Assembly: GCA_034659075.1 (NCBI GenBank) | Contig: JAYEGM010000093.1 | Coordinates: forward strand, 1 to 14,613 | Direction: 5' to 3' | DNA length: 14,613 nt | DNA from: BMS3Bbin11 sp034659075 | GTDB taxonomy: Bacteria; Pseudomonadota; Gammaproteobacteria; BMS3Bbin11 | Part shown: one piece after another, positions 1-6,279 of the stretch | Numbering within the stretch: position 1 is the first letter of the stretch | Layout: each line of letters opens with the position of its first letter | Notes under the pieces: model-generated | The model's database searches: none | The model's input: the letters and a program-made list of their open reading frames with translations, nothing else | What the model was told of the DNA's origin: nothing | Program-made: the position numbers and the translations under genes

Positions 1-162
1 TTATTACAGCTTAACATGTTTGAAAAACGCGACTTATTGAGCTTGTTGAGAGGTGACCCACCCCGTATGCCGCGAGTGCCGATTAACCAATTGGTGCTAT
101 TGTGAAAGTTAACGGGACACTAGTGATCATTATTACAGTTTTTCTGAATCATAAGGTTTCCC

Positions 163-624
163 ATGAAAAAATTCTTTGAATGGCGAAATGAATGGTCTCT
201 AGGGATTGAAATCATAGACCGACAACACCGCCAGCTTGCAGTGATACTTAATAAAATAGTTGAACTATCTTTTAATAATGGCGGGCAATCAGACTCAGAG
301 CAGCGATCAAATCAACTGCATGACCAGCTGAATATACTCTATGAGAAGATCAGTGAACACTTTAATGATGAGGAAGATTTGATGCTCAAGGTAAATTACC
401 CAGGTTACGCCGAACATGCACACGATCATTTAATGCTACGTGTGGAATTGAAACAATACATTAGTCATATTGAGGAGGAACTGGACCATATCGATATAGG
501 TACTTTGAACTCATTAAAAACCTGGTTTGTCTCGCACATCATTAGTAGTGATAAGGAATTTGCTGACTTTCTTCAGGTACATTCTCAGGATGAAGTCACC
601 TCGTCACATTCTGTTGATACTTAG
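163..624 (+). CDS. Bacteriohemerythrin (single-domain O2-binding diiron protein)
   Basis: This 153-residue protein is a stand-alone hemerythrin. It would bind O2 at a non-heme diiron site in the cytoplasm, for oxygen storage, delivery or sensing. All expected ligands are visible: H22 in IDRQHRQL, H66 and E70 in HFNDEE, H85 and H89 in the segment after YPGY, and H125 and D130 in the HIISSD segment. The order H...HxxxE...HxxxH...HxxxxD is the family signature, and the length is close to the usual 130-155 residues. There is no signal peptide and no fused methyl-accepting or GGDEF domain. The start at 163 is supported by AAGG six bases upstream. The flanking DNA is AT-rich and no operon partner is near, so it appears to be transcribed alone. 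The last ~15 residues are polar and probably disordered. The family call is firm; the physiological role is inferred. Confidence 0.93.
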   Translation: MKKFFEWRNEWSLGIEIIDRQHRQLAVILNKIVELSFNNGGQSDSEQRSNQLHDQLNILYEKISEHFNDEEDLMLKVNYPGYAEHAHDHLMLRVELKQYISHIEEELDHIDIGTLNSLKTWFVSHIISSDKEFADFLQVHSQDEVTSSHSVDT

Positions 625-927
625 CTAATTATTGAATGTCGAACTTCCGCTTTATAGTGACAACTGATGTTCATGCTCAAACTCTAAATGGCTGCAAATA
701 GCCGACGGACTAAACCGGAAGTTATGCATCTTAGATTGAATACCAGGAGGGCAAGTTAAGCAGACCTTAGATTACAGTCTACGAGCTGGTACGATAGGTC
801 AGGATGACACCTAAATCATACTTGGATATGCTACGTTCTTTGCTATACAGAATCTACCATTCACATAATAGTACAGATGCATACATAAACTGTTAGGCAA
901 CTCAATGATTCTCTAAGGAATATTGCT
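625..927. other. 303-bp gene-free, AT-rich spacer
   Basis: No convincing reading frame lies here. I see three things. An inverted pair, ATGCATCT near 724 and AGATGCAT near 876, is ~150 bp apart. A Shine-Dalgarno-like AGGAGGG near 745 has no start codon at a useful distance. The heptamer GTTAGGC at 892-898 fits the integron core consensus GTTRRRY. The stretch may be degraded sequence or the leader of the small secreted gene that follows. No terminator after the hemerythrin gene is obvious. Confidence 0.5.
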
Positions 928-1266
928 ATGAAAAGAAGATTAATATATTTCACATACCTTAGCACACTGCTAGTTATGCCGATGACTGCAGTTGCGGTGT
1001 CAGGGTGGACAGGCTATGCACCAGTAGAAGAACTCACGTCAACCGCCCATGGGCGTTTCCTCGTCAAATTGAAGGTCTCTGAAAATCCGAGCGGCTGCAG
1101 AAATAAAGAAACATTTTATAAGGACAATTATTCATTAGGTTCAGAACAAATGTATTTTGCTCTATTAAAGTCGGTGGAATCAGGAAAAAAAGTTCGTGTT
1201 TATGTTACTGGGCGATGTGAACTCAACGGATACTCAGAAATATCATCGGTTAGTATCGTCCCATAG
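928..1266 (+). CDS. Small secreted protein of unknown function
   Basis: I do not recognise a named family. The 112-residue product starts with a clear Sec signal peptide: MKRR, a hydrophobic core at residues ~5-19, and likely cleavage after TAVA around residue 23. The mature chain is therefore ~89 residues. Two cysteines, C57 and C97, could form one disulfide in the periplasm or outside the cell. The C-terminal half reads as helix then strands (QMYFALLKSVESGKK, VRVYVTGRC, then SEISSVSIVP). That pattern occurs in many small secreted proteins of uncertain function in environmental Proteobacteria. An AAGGA eight bases before the ATG supports the start. The gene stands alone in AT-rich DNA, and GTTAGGC heptamers lie on either side at 892-898 and 1302-1308. 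Secretion is well supported; nothing else about function is. Confidence 0.75.
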   Translation: MKRRLIYFTYLSTLLVMPMTAVAVSGWTGYAPVEELTSTAHGRFLVKLKVSENPSGCRNKETFYKDNYSLGSEQMYFALLKSVESGKKVRVYVTGRCELNGYSEISSVSIVP

Positions 1267-1497
1267 GGGTGTTGGATATAGTTGCCTGGCACGGCATTGA
1301 GGTTAGGCAGCCTGCTCTGCGTGCTGTGCCTCAGCTAAATTGTTAACGGTGCGTATCGACCCCATAGACTATAGACCGCAAGCTGTTCCTGAATTACAGA
1401 TTTCAATATTACTTGCTGCTTATCGGAATTTTTGCGAATGACGTGTTCTGGCCGGTTAGCGCCAATTCAGAATCGACGCTACCAGCCAAAAATGGGA
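1267..1497. other. Gene-free spacer with an imperfect hairpin
   Basis: No coding sequence can be supported on either strand. An imperfect stem pairs AGGCAGC (1305-1311) with GCTGTGCCT (1323-1331), leaving one bulged base. A second GTTAGGC heptamer sits at 1302-1308, at the 5' edge of that stem. No T-run follows, so it is not a classic terminator. The right part lies just downstream of the integrase remnant on the minus strand and may belong to the same dead mobile element. Confidence 0.45.
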
Positions 1498-1581
1498 TCA
1501 AACTTCAGTCTGCTCGGCCATATCCAGGGCATCATCAACCTCAATGCCAAGGTATCTGACGGTACTTTCTAGCTTGGCGTG
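1498..1581 (-). pseudogene. C-terminal remnant of a tyrosine recombinase/integrase
   Basis: On the minus strand, 1501-1581 encodes HAKLESTVRYLG followed by IEVDDALDMAEQTEV, and then a stop at 1498-1500. This reads as the C-terminal tail of a phage-type tyrosine integrase. In the family the segment follows the LLGH motif, contains the nucleophile tyrosine in STVRYLG, and ends in an acidic EVDDAL(E/D)(M/I)AEQTE tail. Similarity stops abruptly upstream of HAK: the residue before the histidine is Q, not the expected glycine, and the codons beyond are unrelated. Only ~27 residues survive, without the Arg/His catalytic residues, so it cannot be active. The break coincides with the start of MddA-like similarity on the other strand. 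Recognition rests on memory of the family, not on a search. Confidence 0.72.
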
Positions 1582-2239
1582 CTGTTTAACAGAGCCGGGT
1601 AATGTGTTTTTGGCCAGTGCCATTAACATCGGACTTATGAGCTTATTCGGATTGCAGCATAGTATTATGGCCAGGCCAGCATTCAAAAAATGGCTGTCAA
1701 AGTATTTACCGCCAGCGGTTGAACGAAGTACCTTTTTGCTGGGAACAGCCATTGTTACTTTTACTCTGTGTCTGCTATGGCAGCCGATGCCTGAGGTCAT
1801 CTGGCAAGCTGATAATGTCGTTCTATATAATACCTTATTGGTAATCGGTCTAAGCGGCTGGGTACTGGTATTTGTTTCGACCTTTTTGATAAATCACTTT
1901 GACCTTTTTGGCCTGCGTCAGGTATGGCTGTATTTTAGAGGCCGACAATATGCACCGTTGTCATTCAAGCTCAGCGCATTTTACAAGATTGTTCGCCACC
2001 CAATAATGACCGGAGTATTTATCGGTAACTGGTTTACACCGGTAATGACGGTTGGACATTTATTGTTCGCAGTTGGCATGTCTGCTTACATACTGATTGG
2101 TGTCTATCATGAAGAGAAAGATCTGATAACAACTCATGGCAGCCGCTATTTAAGCTATATGAAGACCACCGCTAGATTCTTTCCCGTGTCAGTTAAAGGC
2201 AAAGCTATCAATAAGGATCCTCTGACAACAGATATGTAA
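1544..2239 (+). CDS. N-terminally truncated MddA-like (methanethiol S-methyltransferase/NnrU-type) membrane protein
   Basis: From about residue 17 onward the 231-residue frame matches the integral-membrane MddA family, which methylates methanethiol to dimethyl sulfide and is related to NnrU and isoprenylcysteine methyltransferases. Recognisable blocks are FGLQHSIMARPAFKKW (35-50), INHFDLFGLRQVWLYFRGR in the middle, VRHPIMTG, MTVGHLLF, and a late HEEKDL...YLSYM segment. In this superfamily the RHP and late E-x-D/Y elements form the SAM and cofactor pocket, and they are kept here. The usual first membrane helix and ~40-60 N-terminal residues are missing. Residues 1-13 are instead the antisense of an integrase remnant, and the ATG at 1544 has no ribosome binding site. 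This is most likely a broken gene left after a recombination event. A downstream start such as 1637 is possible but would lose more of the protein. Confidence 0.7.
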   Translation: MPRYLTVLSSLACCLTEPGNVFLASAINIGLMSLFGLQHSIMARPAFKKWLSKYLPPAVERSTFLLGTAIVTFTLCLLWQPMPEVIWQADNVVLYNTLLVIGLSGWVLVFVSTFLINHFDLFGLRQVWLYFRGRQYAPLSFKLSAFYKIVRHPIMTGVFIGNWFTPVMTVGHLLFAVGMSAYILIGVYHEEKDLITTHGSRYLSYMKTTARFFPVSVKGKAINKDPLTTDM

Positions 2240-2302
2240 GTTCCAGGGACAGATACGAATGCTGTTCTTTAAGCATCTTGAGCATGGTATCTGGTTTTTT
2301 AT

Positions 2303-2331
2303 GTAGGTCGGCTTAGCACTAGCCGACCTAC
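2303..2331. repeat. GTAG-headed REP-like palindrome overlapping a stop codon
   Basis: GTAGGTCGGCT (2303-2313) and AGCCGACCTAC (2321-2331) are perfect 11-bp inverted arms around a 7-nt loop. The element begins with GTAG and ends with CTAC. That tetranucleotide-plus-palindrome layout is typical of REP sequences mobilised by RAYT transposases (IS200/IS605-like). It lies between two convergent genes. Its right end supplies the TAG stop of the minus-strand methyltransferase gene (2328-2330). On neither strand is the hairpin followed by a T-run (the T6 run lies before it on the plus strand), so it is a poor intrinsic terminator. Only one copy is in the window, so the REP status is inferred. Confidence 0.6.
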
Positions 2332-3446
2332 TGATCCTTCGATCCCTGGACAGTTTCAGGCTTACCACATTCAAACAAAGTATGACAAATCCCAATGTTA
2401 TCGTGAATAGTCCGGACAGTAAGACCCGCCTGGTTGACGCAGCCAATCAATTCATCCGAGTGATACATCTTCGAGTTGCCGCTGGCTATGGCGGTAAAGT
2501 ACAGCGAGGTATTGATCAGTGAATAGGCAGAGGCCTCGTGCTGCTGCCGGTCCCAGCAGGTTTCAAGAATGTACAGGCGGCTGTCTTTATCCATCGCATC
2601 AGTAATACGCTGCAGTATGCTGATGATCTCATTCTTACCGAAGCAGGACAGGAACTGGCTCAGCCAGAAAATATCGATGCCTTTAGGGAACTGTTGCCTC
2701 GTATCAAGTAAATCCATTGGTAATGGGTCAATGCGATCAGTCAGGCCTGCCTCTGCGACATTCTTGATTGCGTTTTTCAACTGGTCATGAAGATCGACCA
2801 TTGTGATGTGAACAGCTGTATTGTACTTAGCGGCAAGGATTGAAAATTTACCGACATTGGCGCCAATGTCCATCATGGTTTTTGACTTTGATTTGACTGG
2901 GTTTGAGTCTAAGAGAATGGGAAGTACTATTGGATAGGCTGAATCCGAATAGAAGTGGTCAAAGGCATACCAGCTCTTTTTTATCCTCTCTGGCAGGTGG
3001 GGCAGGGCCTGGTAGAGTGTTTCCCATTGCTCTCCAAATACGCCCAGGCCAGCCGGCTTTTCTGTCTTACAGGCCTCATCAAGATGGTACATGCCCTGGT
3101 AACAGATGTAATGATTGTAATCCATATTGATGCGAGTCATTTCATCATGCAGCAGATAGTATCCAGTCTTACTCAGGTGATATAATTCATTATCATCAAT
3201 ATCCACTACTCCACAGCTCAAGCCGCTCTCCAGCAGCGTTTCTACAGCATAAAGGCTGAGCTTGAGTTTTTCAGCAATATCCTTTGCTGATATCCCGGAT
3301 TTATGTGCGTCCAGCTGAGACAGTATCCCGAGCTCACGCATCGTCCTCACTGCCTGGAAAATTAGTGGCGCATAGGCAATTTTCTGGGCTTCATAGATAG
3401 CATCATAGGCCGTCAGGGGCTTGTGTTTGAACAGGTCTTTTTTCAT
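2328..3446 (-). CDS. SAM-dependent methyltransferase of the aryl-polyene/flexirubin-cluster type (orphan)
   Basis: The 372-residue product has the layout of multi-domain small-molecule O-methyltransferases. A helical N-terminal part with a winged-helix-like region (~38-95, including ISAKDIAEKLKLS) is followed by a Rossmann methyltransferase domain. SAM-binding motif I is DIGANVGKF (193-201), and the acidic residue ending strand 2 is D218 in MVDLHDQ. Conserved family blocks are KSWYAFDHFYSDSA (157-170), FWLSQFLSCF, LYILETCWDRQ and GNSKMYHSDEL. As I recall, this combination marks methyltransferases encoded in aryl-polyene, flexirubin and dialkylresorcinol clusters. No ketosynthase, acyl carrier protein or ammonia-lyase gene is nearby, so it is an orphan and its substrate is unknown. 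The start at 3446 lacks a strong ribosome binding site. The stop lies within a REP-like palindrome. The methyltransferase fold is certain; the subfamily is probable. Confidence 0.85.
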   Translation of the reverse strand: MKKDLFKHKPLTAYDAIYEAQKIAYAPLIFQAVRTMRELGILSQLDAHKSGISAKDIAEKLKLSLYAVETLLESGLSCGVVDIDDNELYHLSKTGYYLLHDEMTRINMDYNHYICYQGMYHLDEACKTEKPAGLGVFGEQWETLYQALPHLPERIKKSWYAFDHFYSDSAYPIVLPILLDSNPVKSKSKTMMDIGANVGKFSILAAKYNTAVHITMVDLHDQLKNAIKNVAEAGLTDRIDPLPMDLLDTRQQFPKGIDIFWLSQFLSCFGKNEIISILQRITDAMDKDSRLYILETCWDRQQHEASAYSLINTSLYFTAIASGNSKMYHSDELIGCVNQAGLTVRTIHDNIGICHTLFECGKPETVQGSKDQ

Positions 3447-3619
3447 TTATTTCTAGTTGAGTTTATTGTTGAACCGCTAAGGCGCAAAGAAAAATACTAT
3501 CTTTGAATGTGATGATATCTTACCTGGCAACAAAGTGAAGAATAGGCCTTCGTTCGACAGGCTGCAAGCTTGTAAGCATTTAGTAGAAATCAGTTTGTCA
3601 TTCTTTGGGTCATTGCGGT
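3447..3619. other. Spacer between two minus-strand genes
   Basis: No gene is seen. The spacer contains CCGCTAAGG-CGCAAAGA near 3473-3488, a near-duplicated octamer. It also holds TTCGTTCGACAGGCT near 3551-3565. Both resemble intergenic filler motifs that recur in many proteobacterial genomes. No clear promoter for the methyltransferase gene was identified. Confidence 0.35.
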
Positions 3620-4360
3620 TCAACATTGCTCATAATAATTATTGCTCTCGAATGTAGTGACAAAATATCCCCAGAGATTCTGCCAGACAGGCCAACGGTG
3701 ACCACCGTCGATTAAATGTATATTTCCATCTGGCAGCAGACGGGCCAGCTGTTGCTGAAAAGGAAAGAAGCGGTCACCAGATCCTGTGCCAAGGTAGACA
3801 TTGTTCAGCCTGGAATTTTTTAACCACAACCAGAGCGTCTCCTCATTATTCAGCTCGCCTGTATTTAGTGGTTGCCAGTTCTCAATCCCCCCGGCCTGAA
3901 TGATTTCATTACTGATTTTCTTCTCGCCGAGATATGGGGATAGCAGTATCAGGCCGCAGATATCATCGGGTCGGTTTTTCAGGTAGAGCAGGGCGTTCAG
4001 GCTGCCGAGAGAGATGCCGACCAGCCAGATGTTTTCATATCCCTGTTTTCGAGCAGGAACAATGATGTCTTCATGTAATCGTGCAACTGCAGTGCCATTT
4101 TCCAGATAAGGAAGGTGCAGGTCAGCGGCGACCATGTCTGCGCTGATGCCGGATTGCTGCAGACGGGCAAACAGTCCTTTTTTTAGAAAGTCTTCCTTGT
4201 TATCCCACACTCCTGGCAGAAAAATGAACAGAGATTTATTGTAGGGTGCTTTTATGCCCCACAACAAATCAAGCGGGGTGACAGCTTGTTGATGTTTACA
4301 GGCGGTACACAGCTGAAGCAGGCCGACAATAGCAATGAGCAGAAAAAACCGAACTTTCAT
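3620..4360 (-). CDS. Alpha/beta-hydrolase with N-terminal membrane or lipoprotein anchor
   Basis: This 246-residue protein has an alpha/beta-hydrolase fold with a complete catalytic triad. The nucleophile elbow is GISLG with S117, the acid is D196 in GSGDRFFP, and the histidine is H221 in DGGHRWPVW. FLPGVWD at 48-53 is the likely oxyanion strand. Residues 1-17 form a signal sequence ending in LCTAC, so C21 could be lipidated. The -3 position is Cys rather than Leu, however, so the lipobox is imperfect and a cleaved or uncleaved signal is also possible. It should act on the periplasmic side of a membrane as a lipase, esterase or similar enzyme; the substrate is unknown. The gene lies 65 bp downstream of the periplasmic-protein gene on the same strand and may share its transcript. 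Fold and triad are clear; the lipoprotein status is moderate. Confidence 0.8.
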   Translation of the reverse strand: MKVRFFLLIAIVGLLQLCTACKHQQAVTPLDLLWGIKAPYNKSLFIFLPGVWDNKEDFLKKGLFARLQQSGISADMVAADLHLPYLENGTAVARLHEDIIVPARKQGYENIWLVGISLGSLNALLYLKNRPDDICGLILLSPYLGEKKISNEIIQAGGIENWQPLNTGELNNEETLWLWLKNSRLNNVYLGTGSGDRFFPFQQQLARLLPDGNIHLIDGGHRWPVWQNLWGYFVTTFESNNYYEQC

Positions 4361-4425
4361 CTGCTCAGTATATAGGGCACTTTCATTAATTCATATATTG
4401 TCACCACTGACGAATCAGAGGTTCC

Positions 4426-5055
4426 TTAATTTGCATAGTCCTTGATAGCTTTGAAGTTTATCGCTTTAAAATATTCTTTCAGCGTTTCCGGGGATACCTT
4501 TTTATCACCATCGATTTTTACCATCACCTTGTTGGCGATCATGGAAGTCAGAGAATTGTCACGCTCATTGGCGATGGTCTTTTCTCCATTAATGACGGTT
4601 AATTTGTTGTCCTGACCCATAAACATGGGGTTGGAAAACATCATGCCCATAGTCTGCATTAGCGGCGAATCTGTTGTGATTGAGATTGTCAGTGCTGCAA
4701 GCTTGCCGTCAACTTTTTGCGTATAGCGTCTTTCGGCACTAATTCCACCACCAAACATGCTGGCGCCCGCCGCACTGCTTTTAGCTTCTCCTGCTTCCCA
4801 GCCGTCAAGTGGTTCTGGAAGCAGTTTACTGACCAGTTCCCCTTTTTTCTGCCTGATCAGTGTTGAGGCAGAGTCGAGTGCAGTGATGGCCATGTTGTAG
4901 TCATCTTTTTCATAGGCTTTTATTGCCTCATCAATCTGGTCTTTGACATCATCTGCCTGCAGCAGGGAGGGAAAGCCGAGTAACAGTGCCAGGGTGACTG
5001 GTGCCAGGATGGACTGCGAGGCAGTTTTTAATTTTACTGCTGGAAAAAGTTGCAT
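4426..5055 (-). CDS. Conserved periplasmic protein of unknown function, divergent from oxyR
   Basis: The start is set at the ATG ending at 5055 (209 residues). It has GGAG six bases upstream (CGGAGTTATCC-ATG), whereas the in-frame ATG 15 bases earlier (5070) has no ribosome binding site. A signal peptide with the core APVTLALLLGFPS is probably cleaved after LLQA, giving a periplasmic mature protein that begins DDVKDQIDE. The first ~45 mature residues look helical and resemble one TPR-like helical hairpin (AIKAYEKDDYNMAITALD). A LLPEPLDGWEAGE motif follows, then a methionine-rich stretch (LMQTMGMMFSNPMFM) and a C-terminal alpha/beta region ending KAINFKAIKDYAN. I recall similar ~200-residue proteobacterial proteins with the EPL.GW motif but no assigned function. 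It is transcribed away from oxyR, sharing a 147-bp control region, so a link to oxidative stress is possible but unproven. Confidence 0.8.
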   Translation of the reverse strand: MQLFPAVKLKTASQSILAPVTLALLLGFPSLLQADDVKDQIDEAIKAYEKDDYNMAITALDSASTLIRQKKGELVSKLLPEPLDGWEAGEAKSSAAGASMFGGGISAERRYTQKVDGKLAALTISITTDSPLMQTMGMMFSNPMFMGQDNKLTVINGEKTIANERDNSLTSMIANKVMVKIDGDKKVSPETLKEYFKAINFKAIKDYAN

Positions 5056-5092
5056 GGATAACTCCGTCATTTGTGATAATTTTTATTGTCCG

Positions 5093-5121
5093 AAAATACT
5101 CAACATTTTGATCGATGTAAA
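5093..5121 (-). promoter_or_regulatory. Candidate sigma-70 promoter for the minus-strand periplasmic-protein gene
   Basis: Read on the minus strand, TTTACA (5116-5121) and TATTTT (5093-5098) are separated by exactly 17 bases. That is a good -35/-10 pair, ~38 bp before the chosen ATG at 5055. It lies on the other side of the intergenic region from the oxyR dyad, about 25 bp away from the ATAG/CTAT half-site. Confidence 0.42.
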
Positions 5122-5145
5122 GGAATAAACCCAAAACAAGAATGC

Positions 5146-5191
5146 ATAGTGGTGTACTATTGATAATATTGATCGAATACTAATTATCAAT
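5146..5191. promoter_or_regulatory. Candidate OxyR (or Fur-like) operator in the oxyR upstream region
   Basis: Two overlapping signals are visible. ATAG (5146-5149), seven bases, then CTAT (5157-5160) is a perfect OxyR half-operator (ATAG-N7-CTAT). It is followed at the right phase by ATTG (5168-5171), while the last tetramer is off by one. ATTGATAAT (5159-5167) and ATTATCAAT (5183-5191) form a perfect 9-bp dyad with a 15-bp spacer, ending 11 bp before the oxyR ATG. That fits autoregulation by a LysR-type protein. The GATAAT/ATTATC units also resemble Fur-box pieces, so Fur cannot be excluded. Confidence 0.5.
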
Positions 5192-5202
5192 CCAGGTGAT
5201 GT

Positions 5203-6144
5203 ATGACACTGACAGAACTCCGTTATATCGTTGCAGTCGCACGAGAACGGCATTTCGGGCGTGCAGCCGCTACCTGCTTTGTCAGCCAGTCGACACTGAG
5301 CATTGGTGTTCGTAAGCTGGAGGATGAACTGGGCATGCCTTTATTCGAGCGCTCGCGAAATGAAGTGACGCTGACAGATAAAGGTGAACAGATTGTCCAG
5401 CAGGCACAGCGGGTACTTGAGGAGATTGATGTCATTAAGCAAATGGCCGAGTCGGAAAAAGGACCGCTGGTGGGGGTTCTGCGCATAGGTGCCATTCATA
5501 CGATTGGTCCTTATCTTTTTCCCGGCCTGATACCAGTGCTGCATGAACAGGCACCGGAAATGCCCCTGGTGGTGCAGGAAAACTACACAGCAAATCTGAC
5601 TGTATTGCTCAAGCAGGGGCAGTTGGACGTCATCATCATTTCTTATCCCTATGACGAGCCGGGTATAGAAACTCTGCCTTTATATGATGAGCCGTTTGTT
5701 GTTGTCGTCCCGTCCGCTCACCCGTGGGCCGGGAAAAAGACAATTTCACGTGAAGTACTGCCTGAGGAGAATATTATGCTGCTGGGGGCGGGCAACTGTT
5801 TCCGTGATCAGGTGCTTGATTTCTGCCCGGATTGCCTGCAGGCCTCACAAAAGGATATTGGCCTGCAGCAGACTCTGGAAGGCAGTTCACTTGAAACTAT
5901 TCGGCATATGGTAATGAGCGGCATTGGCATTTCTGTTTTTCCAGCCACAGCTGCCGGTGCCCATGAATATTCGCATCGTTTGCTTGCAGTTAAACGTCTG
6001 ACGGGTAAACAGCCCCTGCGCCGGGTTGCCCTGGCCTGGCGCAAAAGCTTTCCCCGTCGTCAGGCGATAGAGACGCTGACGACTGCCATCCGGCAGCTTG
6101 AGCTTTCCAGTGTGAAGATGCTGCAGGATTCGCCGGCGCAATAA
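5203..6144 (+). CDS. oxyR: OxyR, peroxide-sensing LysR-type regulator
   Basis: This 313-residue LysR-type regulator has its winged HTH at residues ~1-60 (MTLTELRYIVAVARERHFGRAAATCFVSQSTLSIGVRKLE, quoted here only as landmarks TELRYIV, FGRAA, SQSTLS). A dimerisation helix and a two-lobed sensor domain follow. The redox pair sits in GNCFRDQVLDFC: C199 and C208, at the same numbers as in E. coli OxyR, with RDQ between them. These cysteines form the H2O2-induced disulfide that switches OxyR to its activating form. A third cysteine at C211 is an extra. The length is typical (~305 in E. coli). The ATG at 5203 has AGGTG just upstream. The likely regulon members are itself, the periplasmic protein gene transcribed the other way, and the rubrerythrin gene 135 bp downstream, which shares an upstream motif. 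Confidence 0.95.
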   Translation: MTLTELRYIVAVARERHFGRAAATCFVSQSTLSIGVRKLEDELGMPLFERSRNEVTLTDKGEQIVQQAQRVLEEIDVIKQMAESEKGPLVGVLRIGAIHTIGPYLFPGLIPVLHEQAPEMPLVVQENYTANLTVLLKQGQLDVIIISYPYDEPGIETLPLYDEPFVVVVPSAHPWAGKKTISREVLPEENIMLLGAGNCFRDQVLDFCPDCLQASQKDIGLQQTLEGSSLETIRHMVMSGIGISVFPATAAGAHEYSHRLLAVKRLTGKQPLRRVALAWRKSFPRRQAIETLTTAIRQLELSSVKMLQDSPAQ

Positions 6145-6149
6145 ATTAC

Positions 6150-6164
6150 ATTGATAATATCGAT
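6150..6164 (+). promoter_or_regulatory. Copy of the oxyR-upstream element before the rubrerythrin gene
   Basis: ATTGATAATATCGAT here differs at one base from ATTGATAATATTGAT at 5159-5173 in front of oxyR. It ends 21 bp before the -35 box of the rubrerythrin promoter, where an OxyR-type activator would sit. The opposite dyad arm is not well kept: the expected ATTATCAAT position reads TGTTACATT. The match is therefore to one half-operator. Confidence 0.45.
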
Positions 6165-6185
6165 TAATTAATTTGTTACATTCAA

Positions 6186-6215
6186 TTGGAACAAATCAGC
6201 TACATTTTCTATTAT
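6186..6215 (+). promoter_or_regulatory. Candidate promoter of the rubrerythrin operon
   Basis: TTGGAA (6186-6191) and TATTAT (6210-6215) are separated by 18 bases, a reasonable -35/-10 pair. The leader of ~58 nt ends in a strong ribosome binding site, AAGGAG (6268-6273), six bases before the ATG. That fits a highly expressed product. Confidence 0.45.
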
Positions 6216-6279
6216 CCCTCCCAGCGGATAAAACCGTTGGATTAATCCAAAACTAGAAACCTTTATAAAGGAGTTAACT

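Noticed and set aside
9..114. GCTTAAC (9-15) and GTTAACG (108-114) as a possible attC site before the hemerythrin gene
   Set aside because: GTTAACG does not fit GTTRRRY, and the inner arms do not pair.
1498..1800. Minus-strand 100-codon frame containing the integrase tail, read as one protein
   Set aside because: Only the last ~27 residues resemble an integrase. The rest is antisense to the MddA-like gene, so it is a chimeric reading frame.
2303..2331. Intrinsic terminator for the convergent genes
   Set aside because: No T-run follows the hairpin on either strand; the T6 run precedes it on the plus strand. It is better explained as a REP-like element.
2189..2446. Minus-strand frame of 85 codons over the mddA end and REP-like palindrome
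   Set aside because: It overlaps the true methyltransferase frame and the palindrome, and shows no family features; it is a shadow.
3473..3488. CGCTAAGG CGCAAAGA as a CRISPR or tandem repeat
   Set aside because: Only two imperfect octamers with no spacers; it is intergenic filler.
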